Shown here: positions 52,838 through 61,500 of the stretch, piece after piece
Layout: each line of letters starts with the position of its first letter
Position numbering within the stretch: the stretch's first letter is position 1
Assembly: GCF_003130795.1 (NCBI RefSeq)
Contig: NZ_CP029352.1
Coordinates: forward strand, 908,001-972,000
DNA length: 64,000 bases
Source: Azospirillum thermophilum
GTDB taxonomy: Bacteria > Pseudomonadota > Alphaproteobacteria > Azospirillales > Azospirillaceae
Direction of reading: 5' to 3'
Notes under the pieces: model-generated
Databases searched by the model: none
What the model was told of the DNA's origin: nothing
What the model saw: the letters and a program-made list of their open reading frames with translations, nothing else
Translations under genes and position numbers: made by a program

Positions 52838-55800
52838 TCAGCGGCCCGATCCCAGGGAAGACAGCACGCGGGCGATCTCCGGCAGCAGGTCGGCCACCGT
52901 CTGGTCGGCCCGGGTCAGGAACAGCCGCATCGACGGGAACCAGGGCCGCACGGCGGTGCCGAGCGTCGTCCAGTCCCCCGCCCGTCCGAACCGCCAGACC
53001 GGCACCCCCAGCGCCCCCGCCAGTTCTCCGGTGGACACCGCCGGGGCGATGACCAGATCCAGCGCAGCGGTCAGCGCCGCGGCGCCCTCCAGGTCGTTGC
53101 GCAGATCCAGATCGTCCCAGACGGCCGGCGCCGTGCCGAAGCGGCGCCGCGCCGCCTCCAACTCGGCGGCGCAGTCGCCGTACTGCAGGGTCACGAAGTG
53201 AACTCCCGGTATGGCCAGCACCGGCCCCCAATCCTCCAGCCGGGTATAGTCGGGCATCCGCTCCGCCGTCAGCAGGCCGCTGCGCCATGCCACCCCGACC
53301 TTCAGGCCGGGCCCGAGCGCGGCCAGCCGGTCCCGCCACAACGCCACCCGCTGGGGGGCCGCCCTCAGGTAACCGGCCTCCCGCGACGGGAAAGCGGCAA
53401 GCGACCGGCGCAGCCGGCGCGGCAGGGACCCGATGGGGATGTGCAGATCCACCCCCTCCGCCGGTTCGTCCTGCCGGTCGGGAGCGGGCCGGATCGTCGC
53501 CTGCGGAAAGGACCGGCCGAACAGGGGAACGAAGCGCGGGTCGCACTCCACCACCACATGGCCGGCGCGGGCGATCAGGTCCGGCAGGCAGCCGGCGAAC
53601 ATCACCTCGTCACCGATCCCCTGTTCGCGGGAGACGAGGATGCGTCGACGGTCCAGCCGCTCGCCGCGCCACAGCGGCACGCCGGGCTGCCGGGCTCCCC
53701 CCGTCATCTCCGTTCCGTCGAAGCGGCGATCATAGCCGGCCCAGCCGTCCGACAGGGCGCCCCGGGTCAGGCAAAGCAGGCTCTTGTTGAAGAGCGCGGC
53801 CGGCTGTCCGGGATCGAGGCGCAGCGCGCGATCGCACCAGCGCTCCGCCCTGGCGAAGTGCCCCATCTCCCGCAGCAGGCGCCCCAGGTTCGCCATGGCC
53901 TCGGCAAGCGCGGGATCGAGGGCAAGCGCCCTTGCGACGGCCCGGCACGCCTCGTCGAGCCGGCCCTGCCTCCGCAGCGCGACGGACAGGTTCTGCCAAG
54001 CGGAGTCGAGGTCGGCGGCGAGAGCAAGGGCCTGCCGGTGCGCGGCAGCGGCCTCGCCGATCCGCCCCAGCCGCAGCAGCACCGTCCCGAGATTGTCGGC
54101 GGCCTGCGGCAGGGCCGGATCGGCCAGGGCGGCCCGGCGATGAGCGGAAGCCGCCTCCTCCAGCCGGCCGCTGCGGTCGAGCGCGTTGCCCAGGTTGGTC
54201 AGCAGAGCCGCATCGTCCGGCCGGAGCGCAAGCCCGGCGCGCAAGGCCCGGATCGCATCGCCCGGCCGGCCGAGCGCAAGCCGGACACTGCCCAGGCTGG
54301 CATGCGCAGCCGCGTAGCCGGGCTCGGCGGCGACGGCGGCAGCGATGGACGGTTCCGCGGCTGCGGAGTCACCCGTCTGATGCAGCAGCAGGCCCGACAG
54401 ATGAAGCGCCACCGGATCGCCCGGCCGCAGCCGTAGAACCCGCTCGTAAAGAGGGGCCGCGTCGCCGAGCCGGCCGGCGCGATGATGCTCCGCCGCCGCC
54501 GCCAGCAGACGATCCGGATCGTCGGGGGCGGAGGGCGTGGACGGGGGCAGCGTGGACGGGAGCGGCGTGGACGGGGGCGCAGGCTCCTCTCCCGTCCGGC
54601 GAAGCACTGCCGCCATCCGCCCCACCACCTCGGGCAGGGCCTCGCCGGGCTGCGGTTGGAACAGGCGCATGCTGGGGAACCACGGACGCACCGCGGTGCC
54701 GAGCTGCGTCCAGTCCGGACCGCAGAACCGCCAGACCGGCACGCCGAGCGCCCCGGCCAGCTCGCCCGCCGACACGGCAGGGGAGATGACGAGGTCGAGA
54801 TTGGCGGTCAGCGCCGCCGCCCCCTCGAAGTCATCCTTCAGGTTCAGGTCGGCCCAGCGGTGGATGCGCCGGCCGAAGCGATCCTCCGCGGCCTGCAACT
54901 CCGCCTCGCACTCTCCATACTGCAAATTCACGAAGGTCAGCCCGGGCACGGCGAAGAGCGGCGCGAAAGCCTCCAGCGTCGCGTAGGCGCCCCGCCGCTC
55001 GGCGGTGACCAACTGGCTGCGCCAGGCGATGCCGACCCGCAGTCCCGGGCCGAGAGCCGCCAGCCTCTCCCGCCATGCCTCGACCAGCGCCGGGTCCGGG
55101 ACCAGCCAGGACGGCCGGTCCGGGAAGCGCCGCAACTCCGGCCGCAGCAGTCTCGGCAGGCTTCCCGCCGCCACCTGCACGTCGATGTCCCGCGGGTCCA
55201 CGGTCTCCGCCCGTACCGTGGCGCCGGGAAAGGAGCGGGCGAACAGGCTGGCCAACCGGCGGTCGCACTCGATCACCAGATGACCGGCGCGGTTCAGAAG
55301 CTCGCCATAGCAGGAGGCGAACAGGATCTCGTCCCCCACCCCCTGCTCGCGCCAGACCAGCAGCCGGGACCGGGAGACGTTCTCCCCCTTCCAGGCGCGC
55401 GCGGCGGTGAAGCGGCGACGCTGGCCGAGGAACTGCGGCGTCGCGAACCGCCATTCATGCTCTGTCCAGCCGGCGCGAAGCTGTCCGTCCTCCAGCAGCA
55501 GGTGGGCAAGATTGTAGTGGGCCTGCGCGGAGCGGCCGTCCCGCGCGATCGCCTGACGGCAGGCCTCCGCCGCGTCCGTCGGGCGACCGGCGCGCCGCAG
55601 CAGAAGGCCGAGGTTGACGTGCGGCTCGGGCAGGTCGGGCCGCAGGTCCGCCGCCCTGCGGTGACAGGCTTCCGCCTCGGCGACGCGGCCCAGGGAGTCC
55701 AGCGCGTTGCCGCGGTTCGTCCAGGCTTCGGCGAAACCGGGATCGACGAGCGTCGCCCGGGTCAGCAGGCGCTCGGCCTCGACGAAGCGGTCGAGCCCGT

Positions 55801-58792
55801 ACAGCATGATGCCGAGGTTGCTGAGCGCGTCGGCACCGGCCGGGTCGAGCGCCAGGGCCCGGCGATGGCAGGCCGCCGCCTGGACGAGATCACCCGACAG
55901 ACTGTTCGCCAGGTTGCCGAGGTGGGTGTGGGCGAGCGGCAGGTCGGGCCGCAGCCGCAACGCACGAAGGATGCAGCATCGCGCCTCCTCCTCCCGCCCC
56001 AGGCGGATCAGCAGGACGGCCCGGTTCACCAGGACGCCCGCATTGTCGGGCTGCGCGGCGGCGGCATGGCGCAACGCCCGTTCCGCCGCCTCCATCCTGC
56101 CCAGCGCCTGCAGCGCATCAGCCAGCGCGGCATGGCCGGCGCCGTTGCCGGGATCGGCGGCGACCGCCCGCGCGAGCAGGCCGGCAGCCTCCGCCGCCTC
56201 CCCCCGCCGCAGGGTGATGAGCCCGGCGAGATGCAGGGCGACCGGCTGGTCCGGCACATCCGCCAGCAGGTCGCGGGCAAGCCGTTCGGCCGCCGCCGCA
56301 TCGCCCTCGCGATAGAGCGCGATGGCCCGGGAAAGCTCCGTCTCGACGTCGCGGGAGGGCGGCGATGCCTCCCCGGCCGGCATGCATGTCGCCTCGGCAA
56401 GAGTGTGGCGGAGCGTGCGGGCGATCCGCTCCAGCACGGCGGGCAACGTCTCGCCCGGCTGCGGCTGGAACAGGCGCATCGTCGGGAACCAGGGCCGCAC
56501 GCCGGTGCCGAGCTGCGTCCAGTCCATGCCGCAGAAGCGCCAGACCGGTACGCCGAGCGCCCCGGCCAGTTCCCCTACCGACATCGCGGGCGACAGGACC
56601 AGATCGAGACTGGCGGTCAGCGCCGCCGTCCCGTCGAAATCGTCCTTCAGGTTCAAGTCCGGCCAGCGATGGATGCGCACGCCGAACCTCTCCTCCGCCT
56701 GTCGCAGCTCGGCCTCGCAGTCGCCGTACTGCAGATTGACGAAGATGATGCCGGGAATGGCGAAGATCGCCCCCCAATCGGCGAGCGCGGTGTAGGCGGC
56801 GCGCCGTTCCGTGGTCATGACCTGGCTGCGCCAGCCGATGCCGACCCGCAGGCCCGGACCGAGCGCGTCCAGACGCTCCCGCCATCGATCCACCAGCATC
56901 GGGTCCGGGACCAGCCAGGGGGCCTGCTCCGCGTAGTCGGCCAAGCTGCGGCGCATCCGCTGCGGCAGGCTGCCCGCCGGCAGGTGGGCGTCACAGTCCG
57001 GCGGAACGATGGTTTCCCGCCCGTCCGTGCCGATGCTCTGCGACCGCACCGTCGCGGCGGGGAAGGAACGCTGGAACAGCGGCACCAGCCGCCGGTCGCA
57101 CTCGATCACCAGATGCCCGACGCGCCGGATCAGGTCCGGATAGCAGGAGGCGAAGAGGATCTCGTCGCCCACCCCCTGCTCGCGCCAGACCAGCAGGCGG
57201 CGGCCGGACAGCTCCTCTCCCCGCCACAGGGGGGCGGCGAGCGGCCGGTCCTCGTATCCCTTGGCGCGGAACCGCCATTCGTAATCGTCCCAGCCCGGCC
57301 CGATCTCCCCCAGGGCCAGCCGCACCATGCCGCGGTTGAGGTGCGCCGGACCGAGATCGGGGTCGAGCTCCAGCGCCCGATCCAGGCTGGCCCGCGCGGC
57401 CGGGGCATCGGCCGACGCCTGCCACAGCAGCATGCCCAGGTTGGCGTGCGCCTCGGCCAGCGTTTCCCTCAGCGCGATGGCCTTGCGGTGGGCCGCCTCC
57501 GCCGCGCCGGTCTGGCCGAGCAGCGACAGGACGAGGCCGCGGGCCGTATGGGCGTCGGCATTGTCGGGATCGATCCGCAGGGCGCGGCGCAGCGCGAGGT
57601 CCGCCTCCTGCAGCCGGTCGAGGTCCTGAAGCTGGCTGCCGAGGTTGGTGTAGGAGTCGGGATAGTCCGGCTGAGCGGCGATGGCCTTGCGGCGAAGCTC
57701 GACCGCCCTGGCGGGCAGGTGCCATGCCTTGTAGACGCCGCCCAGATTGTTGAGCGCCTTGCCGTAATCCGGCCGCAGCATCAGGGAGCGGCGATAGCAG
57801 GTCTCCGCCGCATCCAGCGCGTGCAGCCCGTCATGCGCGGTGCCGAGGTTGTTCAGTGCCACCGGGTCGTCCGGCTGCAGCGCCACGGCCGCCCGCAGGG
57901 CCGGCACCGCCCGTTCGTGCCGCTCCAGGTCGAGCAGCACGACACCGAGGTTGTTGAAGGCGCCGGGCAGCGCCCCCAACGCCAGGGCCTGCTCATAGCG
58001 GTCCGCCGCCGCCGCCAGCCGTCCGGTGGACTGGAGCACGGTGCCCAGCGTGAACAGGACGAGCTGGTCGGCGCCGGCCGTCGCGGCCGCGGTCTCCAGC
58101 ACGGCCAGGGCCTCGTCCGTCCGCCCCTGCTCGGCCAGAAGCCCGCCAAGCTCGCGGCCGAGTTCCGGATCGGCGGGAGCGTCGGCGAGCGCCCGGCGCA
58201 GGCAGGGCTCGGCGTCGGGATGGCGCAGGCCGCGCAGCGCAAGGGCCAGATGACGCCATGCCGGTACGTGACCGGGTGCGGTCCTCAGCAGCTCGTGAAA
58301 GCACCGGGCGGCGAGGTCGAGGCGTCCGGCATCGCGGTAGAGAAGGCCGAGATTCAACCGCGCCGCCGTCGAGCCGGGAGCCAGCTCCAGGGCACGGTCA
58401 TAGGCCTCCGCCGCCTCCTGCCGGCGGCCGAGCGCCTGCAGGACGGTACCGAGATTGCTGTGCGCCTCGGCATAGGCGGGATCCTGGTCGATGGCGGTCG
58501 CCAGGGAACGGGCCGCCGCCTCGTACCGGCCGAGGTCGGCCAGGACCGTGCCCAGGCTGTTGTGGGCGGCGGGAAACCTGGGGTTGACCGCAATGGCGGC
58601 CTGGATCCGCTCCAGGGCCAAGTCGGAGTTGCCGGACTGATGGGCGGCGACGCCCGACAGGTGCAGCGCGTCGGCATGGCGGGGGGCGGCGCGCAGGATG
58701 CGTCCATAGAGGTCTAGCGCCTCCTGCAGCCGGCCGGCGCGGTGGCGGTCGATGGCCTGGTCGAGCAGTGCAGCGGTTGACGTCACCGTCAC
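52838..58792 (-). CDS. 1984-residue three-module TPR-glycosyltransferase protein
   Basis: Unbroken open frame. Module 1: TPRs 1-500 (about twelve), GT 505-795 (LLVWREQGVGDEILFASCYP, IECDRRLVPLFQRSFPAATV, LVLSPAMSVGELAGALGVPV). Module 2: TPRs 815-1105, GT 1110-1400 (LLVWREQGVGDEILFASCYG, LVISPAVSAGELAGALG). Pro/Ser/Thr linker 1401-1425. Module 3: TPRs 1426-1685, GT 1690-1984 (ILVSREQGIGDEVMFAGCLP, LVIAPAVSTGELAGALG). The GT parts resemble GT9-type GT-B domains. Each copy keeps GxGDE, a W-R-S strand, and the GELAGALG motif, so all may be active. No signal peptide, so cytoplasmic. It sits 11 bp after flbT on the same strand, suggesting cotranscription with it. Confidence 0.85.
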   Translation of the reverse strand: MTVTSTAALLDQAIDRHRAGRLQEALDLYGRILRAAPRHADALHLSGVAAHQSGNSDLALERIQAAIAVNPRFPAAHNSLGTVLADLGRYEAAARSLATAIDQDPAYAEAHSNLGTVLQALGRRQEAAEAYDRALELAPGSTAARLNLGLLYRDAGRLDLAARCFHELLRTAPGHVPAWRHLALALRGLRHPDAEPCLRRALADAPADPELGRELGGLLAEQGRTDEALAVLETAAATAGADQLVLFTLGTVLQSTGRLAAAADRYEQALALGALPGAFNNLGVVLLDLERHERAVPALRAAVALQPDDPVALNNLGTAHDGLHALDAAETCYRRSLMLRPDYGKALNNLGGVYKAWHLPARAVELRRKAIAAQPDYPDSYTNLGSQLQDLDRLQEADLALRRALRIDPDNADAHTARGLVLSLLGQTGAAEAAHRKAIALRETLAEAHANLGMLLWQASADAPAARASLDRALELDPDLGPAHLNRGMVRLALGEIGPGWDDYEWRFRAKGYEDRPLAAPLWRGEELSGRRLLVWREQGVGDEILFASCYPDLIRRVGHLVIECDRRLVPLFQRSFPAATVRSQSIGTDGRETIVPPDCDAHLPAGSLPQRMRRSLADYAEQAPWLVPDPMLVDRWRERLDALGPGLRVGIGWRSQVMTTERRAAYTALADWGAIFAIPGIIFVNLQYGDCEAELRQAEERFGVRIHRWPDLNLKDDFDGTAALTASLDLVLSPAMSVGELAGALGVPVWRFCGMDWTQLGTGVRPWFPTMRLFQPQPGETLPAVLERIARTLRHTLAEATCMPAGEASPPSRDVETELSRAIALYREGDAAAAERLARDLLADVPDQPVALHLAGLITLRRGEAAEAAGLLARAVAADPGNGAGHAALADALQALGRMEAAERALRHAAAAQPDNAGVLVNRAVLLIRLGREEEARCCILRALRLRPDLPLAHTHLGNLANSLSGDLVQAAACHRRALALDPAGADALSNLGIMLYGLDRFVEAERLLTRATLVDPGFAEAWTNRGNALDSLGRVAEAEACHRRAADLRPDLPEPHVNLGLLLRRAGRPTDAAEACRQAIARDGRSAQAHYNLAHLLLEDGQLRAGWTEHEWRFATPQFLGQRRRFTAARAWKGENVSRSRLLVWREQGVGDEILFASCYGELLNRAGHLVIECDRRLASLFARSFPGATVRAETVDPRDIDVQVAAGSLPRLLRPELRRFPDRPSWLVPDPALVEAWRERLAALGPGLRVGIAWRSQLVTAERRGAYATLEAFAPLFAVPGLTFVNLQYGECEAELQAAEDRFGRRIHRWADLNLKDDFEGAAALTANLDLVISPAVSAGELAGALGVPVWRFCGPDWTQLGTAVRPWFPSMRLFQPQPGEALPEVVGRMAAVLRRTGEEPAPPSTPLPSTLPPSTPSAPDDPDRLLAAAAEHHRAGRLGDAAPLYERVLRLRPGDPVALHLSGLLLHQTGDSAAAEPSIAAAVAAEPGYAAAHASLGSVRLALGRPGDAIRALRAGLALRPDDAALLTNLGNALDRSGRLEEAASAHRRAALADPALPQAADNLGTVLLRLGRIGEAAAAHRQALALAADLDSAWQNLSVALRRQGRLDEACRAVARALALDPALAEAMANLGRLLREMGHFARAERWCDRALRLDPGQPAALFNKSLLCLTRGALSDGWAGYDRRFDGTEMTGGARQPGVPLWRGERLDRRRILVSREQGIGDEVMFAGCLPDLIARAGHVVVECDPRFVPLFGRSFPQATIRPAPDRQDEPAEGVDLHIPIGSLPRRLRRSLAAFPSREAGYLRAAPQRVALWRDRLAALGPGLKVGVAWRSGLLTAERMPDYTRLEDWGPVLAIPGVHFVTLQYGDCAAELEAARRRFGTAPAVWDDLDLRNDLEGAAALTAALDLVIAPAVSTGELAGALGVPVWRFGRAGDWTTLGTAVRPWFPSMRLFLTRADQTVADLLPEIARVLSSLGSGR
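54534..54578 (-). repeat. Three 15-bp tandem units in the module 2-3 linker
   Basis: Units GGCGTGGACGGGGGC, AGCGTGGACGGGAGC, GGCGTGGACGGGGGC in direct array. Read on the minus strand they encode the Pro-Ser-Thr linker (PPSTP, LPSTL, PPSTP units). Copy number may vary, changing linker length without breaking the frame. Confidence 0.8.
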
Positions 58793-58803
58793 CCTATCGA
58801 CCG

Positions 58804-59217
58804 TCAGATTCCGGCGGAGGGATCGTCATCCGCCTGCGGTTCGCCACCCTCTGCCGCGGTCCTGAACATCTTCCGGCAGAGCTTGAGGGCCCGGTAGTAG
58901 TTGCGCGCCTCCACCAGCCGTTCGATCTCATCCAGATCCTTCGCCCGGTCCGGCCGGGCCGCCCGCGTCTCCTCCAGGATGGAGGCGAAGCGCTGCAGGT
59001 TGAGCACCGCGTCTTCGGGAAAGATGTAGACGAGCTGGATGACGAAATAGAGCTTCTTCTCGATGCAGTCGATCTGCTCTTCCTTCAGAACCTCGCGCCC
59101 GCGCAGGAAATTGGCGGTGTTGTAGAGGAAGAAGGAGCCCGGCCGGTCTCCGGCGCCGATCACGGCACCGTTGATGATGACCTTCTCGTTGGGGCGCAGA
59201 ACGAACTTGAGCGGCAT
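58804..59217 (-). CDS. flbT: Flagellin synthesis regulator FlbT
   Basis: 137 residues. MPLKFVLRPNEKVIINGAVI and FFLYNTANFLRGREVLKEEQ are the standard FlbT opening, and LYFVIQLVYIFPEDAVLNLQ matches its helical middle. In Caulobacter FlbT binds the 5' leader of flagellin mRNA and lowers its stability; related alphas use it with FlaF. It lies 156 bp after flagellin and 11 bp before the giant TPR-GT gene. FlaF is not in the window. Confidence 0.93.
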   Translation of the reverse strand: MPLKFVLRPNEKVIINGAVIGAGDRPGSFFLYNTANFLRGREVLKEEQIDCIEKKLYFVIQLVYIFPEDAVLNLQRFASILEETRAARPDRAKDLDEIERLVEARNYYRALKLCRKMFRTAAEGGEPQADDDPSAGI

Positions 59218-59318
59218 GACGGGAACCCGGTGAGGCGGCATCGCCGGCCGCCGGCCGAAGCCGGCCGGGCACGGCCTGGAATAGGATGGCCATCCTGGGG
59301 ACGGCCCGAAAAGGAAAC

Positions 59319-59342
59319 GGGCGGCGGCTTGCGCCGCCGCCC
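59319..59342 (-). terminator. Terminator after flagellin
   Basis: Perfect 10-bp GC stem GGGCGGCGGC / GCCGCCGCCC, loop of 4, followed on the minus strand by GTTTCCTTTTC. It lies 32 bp after the flagellin stop and should terminate much of the abundant flagellin message before flbT. Confidence 0.75.
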
Positions 59343-59373
59343 GCCGGGCGTGATCCTACCCGAACTGCCAGGA

Positions 59374-61236
59374 TTAGAACAGACGCAGGATGGACTGCTG
59401 CGACTGGTTGGCGAGGCTGAGGGCGATGGTGCCGAGCTGCTGGCGGGTCTGCAGCATCAGCAGGTTCGCACCTTCCTCGTTCTGGTCGGCCAGCGTCAGC
59501 TTGCTGGCACCCTCGGTCAGCACGTCGCTGAACTCCTTGGTGAAGTTCTCGCGGGTCGTGATGATGTTCAGGTTGGTCGACAGGTTCTGCGAGGCGGAAC
59601 GGATGGTCTGCTTCGCGTAGTCGATGCCTTCCACCGCCTTGTCGATGTCCTTGCGGTCGGTCCAGTCGTTCTGGGCATAGTCCAGACGCAGGCCCTGGCC
59701 GCTCGTCGTCAGGTTGACGGCCGACACCTTGATGGCGTTGGTGTTGCGCTCGTTCAACTGCACCGTCAGGTCGTTGGCGCTGTTGGCATCCGCCACCTGC
59801 ACCGTCACCAGGTTCGCCGCCGAGTTGGCCGACGCCGCCTTCCTGATGGTGTTCTGGTCGACCTTGACGCGCACCGTGCCGGTGTCGAAGGCGAAGGACT
59901 GCTCGCCGTCCGACAGCTTGCCCTCGCCGCGGGCGGCGGTGCCGTCGCGGGTGACCTGCGAGCCGTTCAGGTTGGTGGCGGTGAGCTGGATGTTGACCTT
60001 CTTCTCGATGGTCGAGATGCCGTTGCCGCCGTTGGCCGCGGCCTCCAGCAGGGTCCGGTCCACCGTGAAGGACACCACGGTGCCCGACGCGAAGCTCTCG
60101 GAGATGCGCTTGGTCAGGGCGTTGGTCGTGGTCGCCGACACCGTCATCTCACGGGCGACGCCCGTGGTCTGCGCACCGGTCAGGGTCACCGTGCCGGCGC
60201 TGCCGACGGACACCGTGGCGACGTCCTTGCCGCTCAGCCGGCCGCCGGCGCCCAGGGCCGAGGAGATCGAGGCCTGGAGCTGGGTGGCGATGTTCTGCTT
60301 GGCCGTCTGGCCGACCGCGACGTCGGTGGAGGTGGCGGTGTAGCTGAAGGTCTGCCCCTCGACCGTGATCGAGAAGATGTCGCCAGCTTCGATGGTGCCG
60401 CCGACCGTCACCTTCGAGATCTGCGCGACGCCCGAGGTCGCGGCGCGCGTCAGGTTGGTGGAGATGCTCTGGTTGTTGTCGAAGTAGGAGATCGTGCGGC
60501 TTTCCTTGCCGTCCGACACGATGAAGGAGCGCTCGCGGCCGGTGGCGCCGCGCACCTCGATCTGCACGTCGGAGAAGCTGCCCGACGAGGTCGACATGGT
60601 GCCCGACAGCTTCAGGCCGGTCAGGCCGTGCGCCATCTCGGCGCCGTTGATGTCGGCCGCCGCACCGGTGATGGCGCCGTCGCCCTTGACGCGCAGCGTG
60701 TAGGTGTCGGTGGCGATGACGTTGGTGACGCGGGCGTTCTCGAGACCCTGGATCGTGTTGACCGCGGCGCGCGAGGTGTTGGTGGAGTCGAGCCGGAGGC
60801 CGTTGCCGGCGATCAGGTTCTTGCCGGCATAGCCGCTGTCGCCGGCCAGCTTGTCGATCTGCTCCTTGAGCTGGTTGAACTGGGTGGCCAGCGCCTTGCG
60901 GGTGGCGACCGAGCCGGCGTCCGTGCCGAGGGCGGCATAGGCGGCGGTGGTCAGGCCCTTGGCCTGGTCGATCATGGTGTCGATCGACGACAGGCCCTTG
61001 TCGGCGGCCTTGATGGTGCTGATCGACTGGCCCATCGCGTCCTTCAGCGACGACAGGTCGCTGGCGCGCTGGGTGAGGCCCTTGGCGGCGAAGAAGGCGG
61101 TCGGGCCGTCGAGGGCCGTGTTCACCTTGTTGCCGGTCGACAGGATGTTCTGCTTCTTCGCGATCTGATCCTGAACGTTCTGCAGCTGCAGAAGGTTCGT
61201 CCGCATCGATGCGGTCAGGGAGACTTCGTTCGCCAT
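59374..61236 (-). CDS. Flagellin, long variant
   Basis: 620 residues. The D0/D1 N-terminus is MANEVSLTASMRTNLLQLQN, QDQIAKKQNILSTGNKVNTA. The C-terminus is NLNIITTRENFTKEFSDVLT, then QTRQQLGTIALSLANQSQQS and the final LRLF. The 350-residue central region is rich in Ser/Thr (STSSGSFSD, TSTDVAVGQ) and would form the exposed D2/D3 domains, the usual place for O-glycans. Structural subunit of the filament. A strong AAAGGAG site precedes ATG 61236. A sigma-54-like promoter lies about 100 bp upstream. In composition it looks like the Azospirillum type. Confidence 0.95.
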   Translation of the reverse strand: MANEVSLTASMRTNLLQLQNVQDQIAKKQNILSTGNKVNTALDGPTAFFAAKGLTQRASDLSSLKDAMGQSISTIKAADKGLSSIDTMIDQAKGLTTAAYAALGTDAGSVATRKALATQFNQLKEQIDKLAGDSGYAGKNLIAGNGLRLDSTNTSRAAVNTIQGLENARVTNVIATDTYTLRVKGDGAITGAAADINGAEMAHGLTGLKLSGTMSTSSGSFSDVQIEVRGATGRERSFIVSDGKESRTISYFDNNQSISTNLTRAATSGVAQISKVTVGGTIEAGDIFSITVEGQTFSYTATSTDVAVGQTAKQNIATQLQASISSALGAGGRLSGKDVATVSVGSAGTVTLTGAQTTGVAREMTVSATTTNALTKRISESFASGTVVSFTVDRTLLEAAANGGNGISTIEKKVNIQLTATNLNGSQVTRDGTAARGEGKLSDGEQSFAFDTGTVRVKVDQNTIRKAASANSAANLVTVQVADANSANDLTVQLNERNTNAIKVSAVNLTTSGQGLRLDYAQNDWTDRKDIDKAVEGIDYAKQTIRSASQNLSTNLNIITTRENFTKEFSDVLTEGASKLTLADQNEEGANLLMLQTRQQLGTIALSLANQSQQSILRLF

Positions 61237-61333
61237 GGTCGTCACTCCTTTGGAGGATTCGATCCCGCCCGGCCGGGGTCATCCCCTTTGGCAGCGCGGA
61301 CGGAAGGGGACTAATTCCCCTGTGACCGTGGTA

Positions 61334-61349
61334 GGCAAGAAGTGGGCCA
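61334..61349 (-). promoter_or_regulatory. Sigma-54-like promoter of flagellin
   Basis: On the minus strand: TGGCCC-ACTTC-TTGCC. GG and GC are 10 bp apart and five of six bases match the -24 element. It would start transcription near 61323, leaving a leader of about 85 nt, which could be the target of FlbT. Confidence 0.6.
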
Positions 61350-61389
61350 CGGCAAAAACCACCCGGGGATCCAGGAAATCCGTGCCTCC

Positions 61390-61500
61390 CGGCAAAAAGG
61401 CACCCGGCAAGAACTGCCTAGCGCCCGGCAGTTTCTGCCGGATCCCCGGCACCGCTTGCCGGGTAGGCAGATTCTGCCGGGTATTTCCTGCCGGGCAACA
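61390..61500. repeat. Cluster of short palindromes upstream of flagellin
   Basis: About seven CCGGCA/TGCCGG motifs in 110 bp, arranged as GGCA-N5-TGCC dyads (e.g. GGCAGAATCTGCC, GGCAAGCGGTGCC, GGCAGAAACTGCC, GGCAGTTCTTGCC on the minus strand). The array also covers the last codons of the ketoacyl synthase gene. It could be an activator-binding array or a repeat element. Confidence 0.55.

Noticed and set aside
54482..58717. 1411-codon plus-strand frame opposite the giant TPR-GT gene
   Set aside because: Antisense shadow of a repetitive GC-rich gene. Its translation is compositionally biased and has no recognisable domain.
58804..61236. FlaF expected beside FlbT and flagellin
   Set aside because: I looked on both strands between flagellin, FlbT and the neighbouring genes and found no FlaF-like ORF. 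It is absent from the window, not overlooked inside a longer frame as far as I can see.
61390..61500. CRISPR array
   Set aside because: Repeat units are short, imperfect and without regular spacers; no cas genes nearby.
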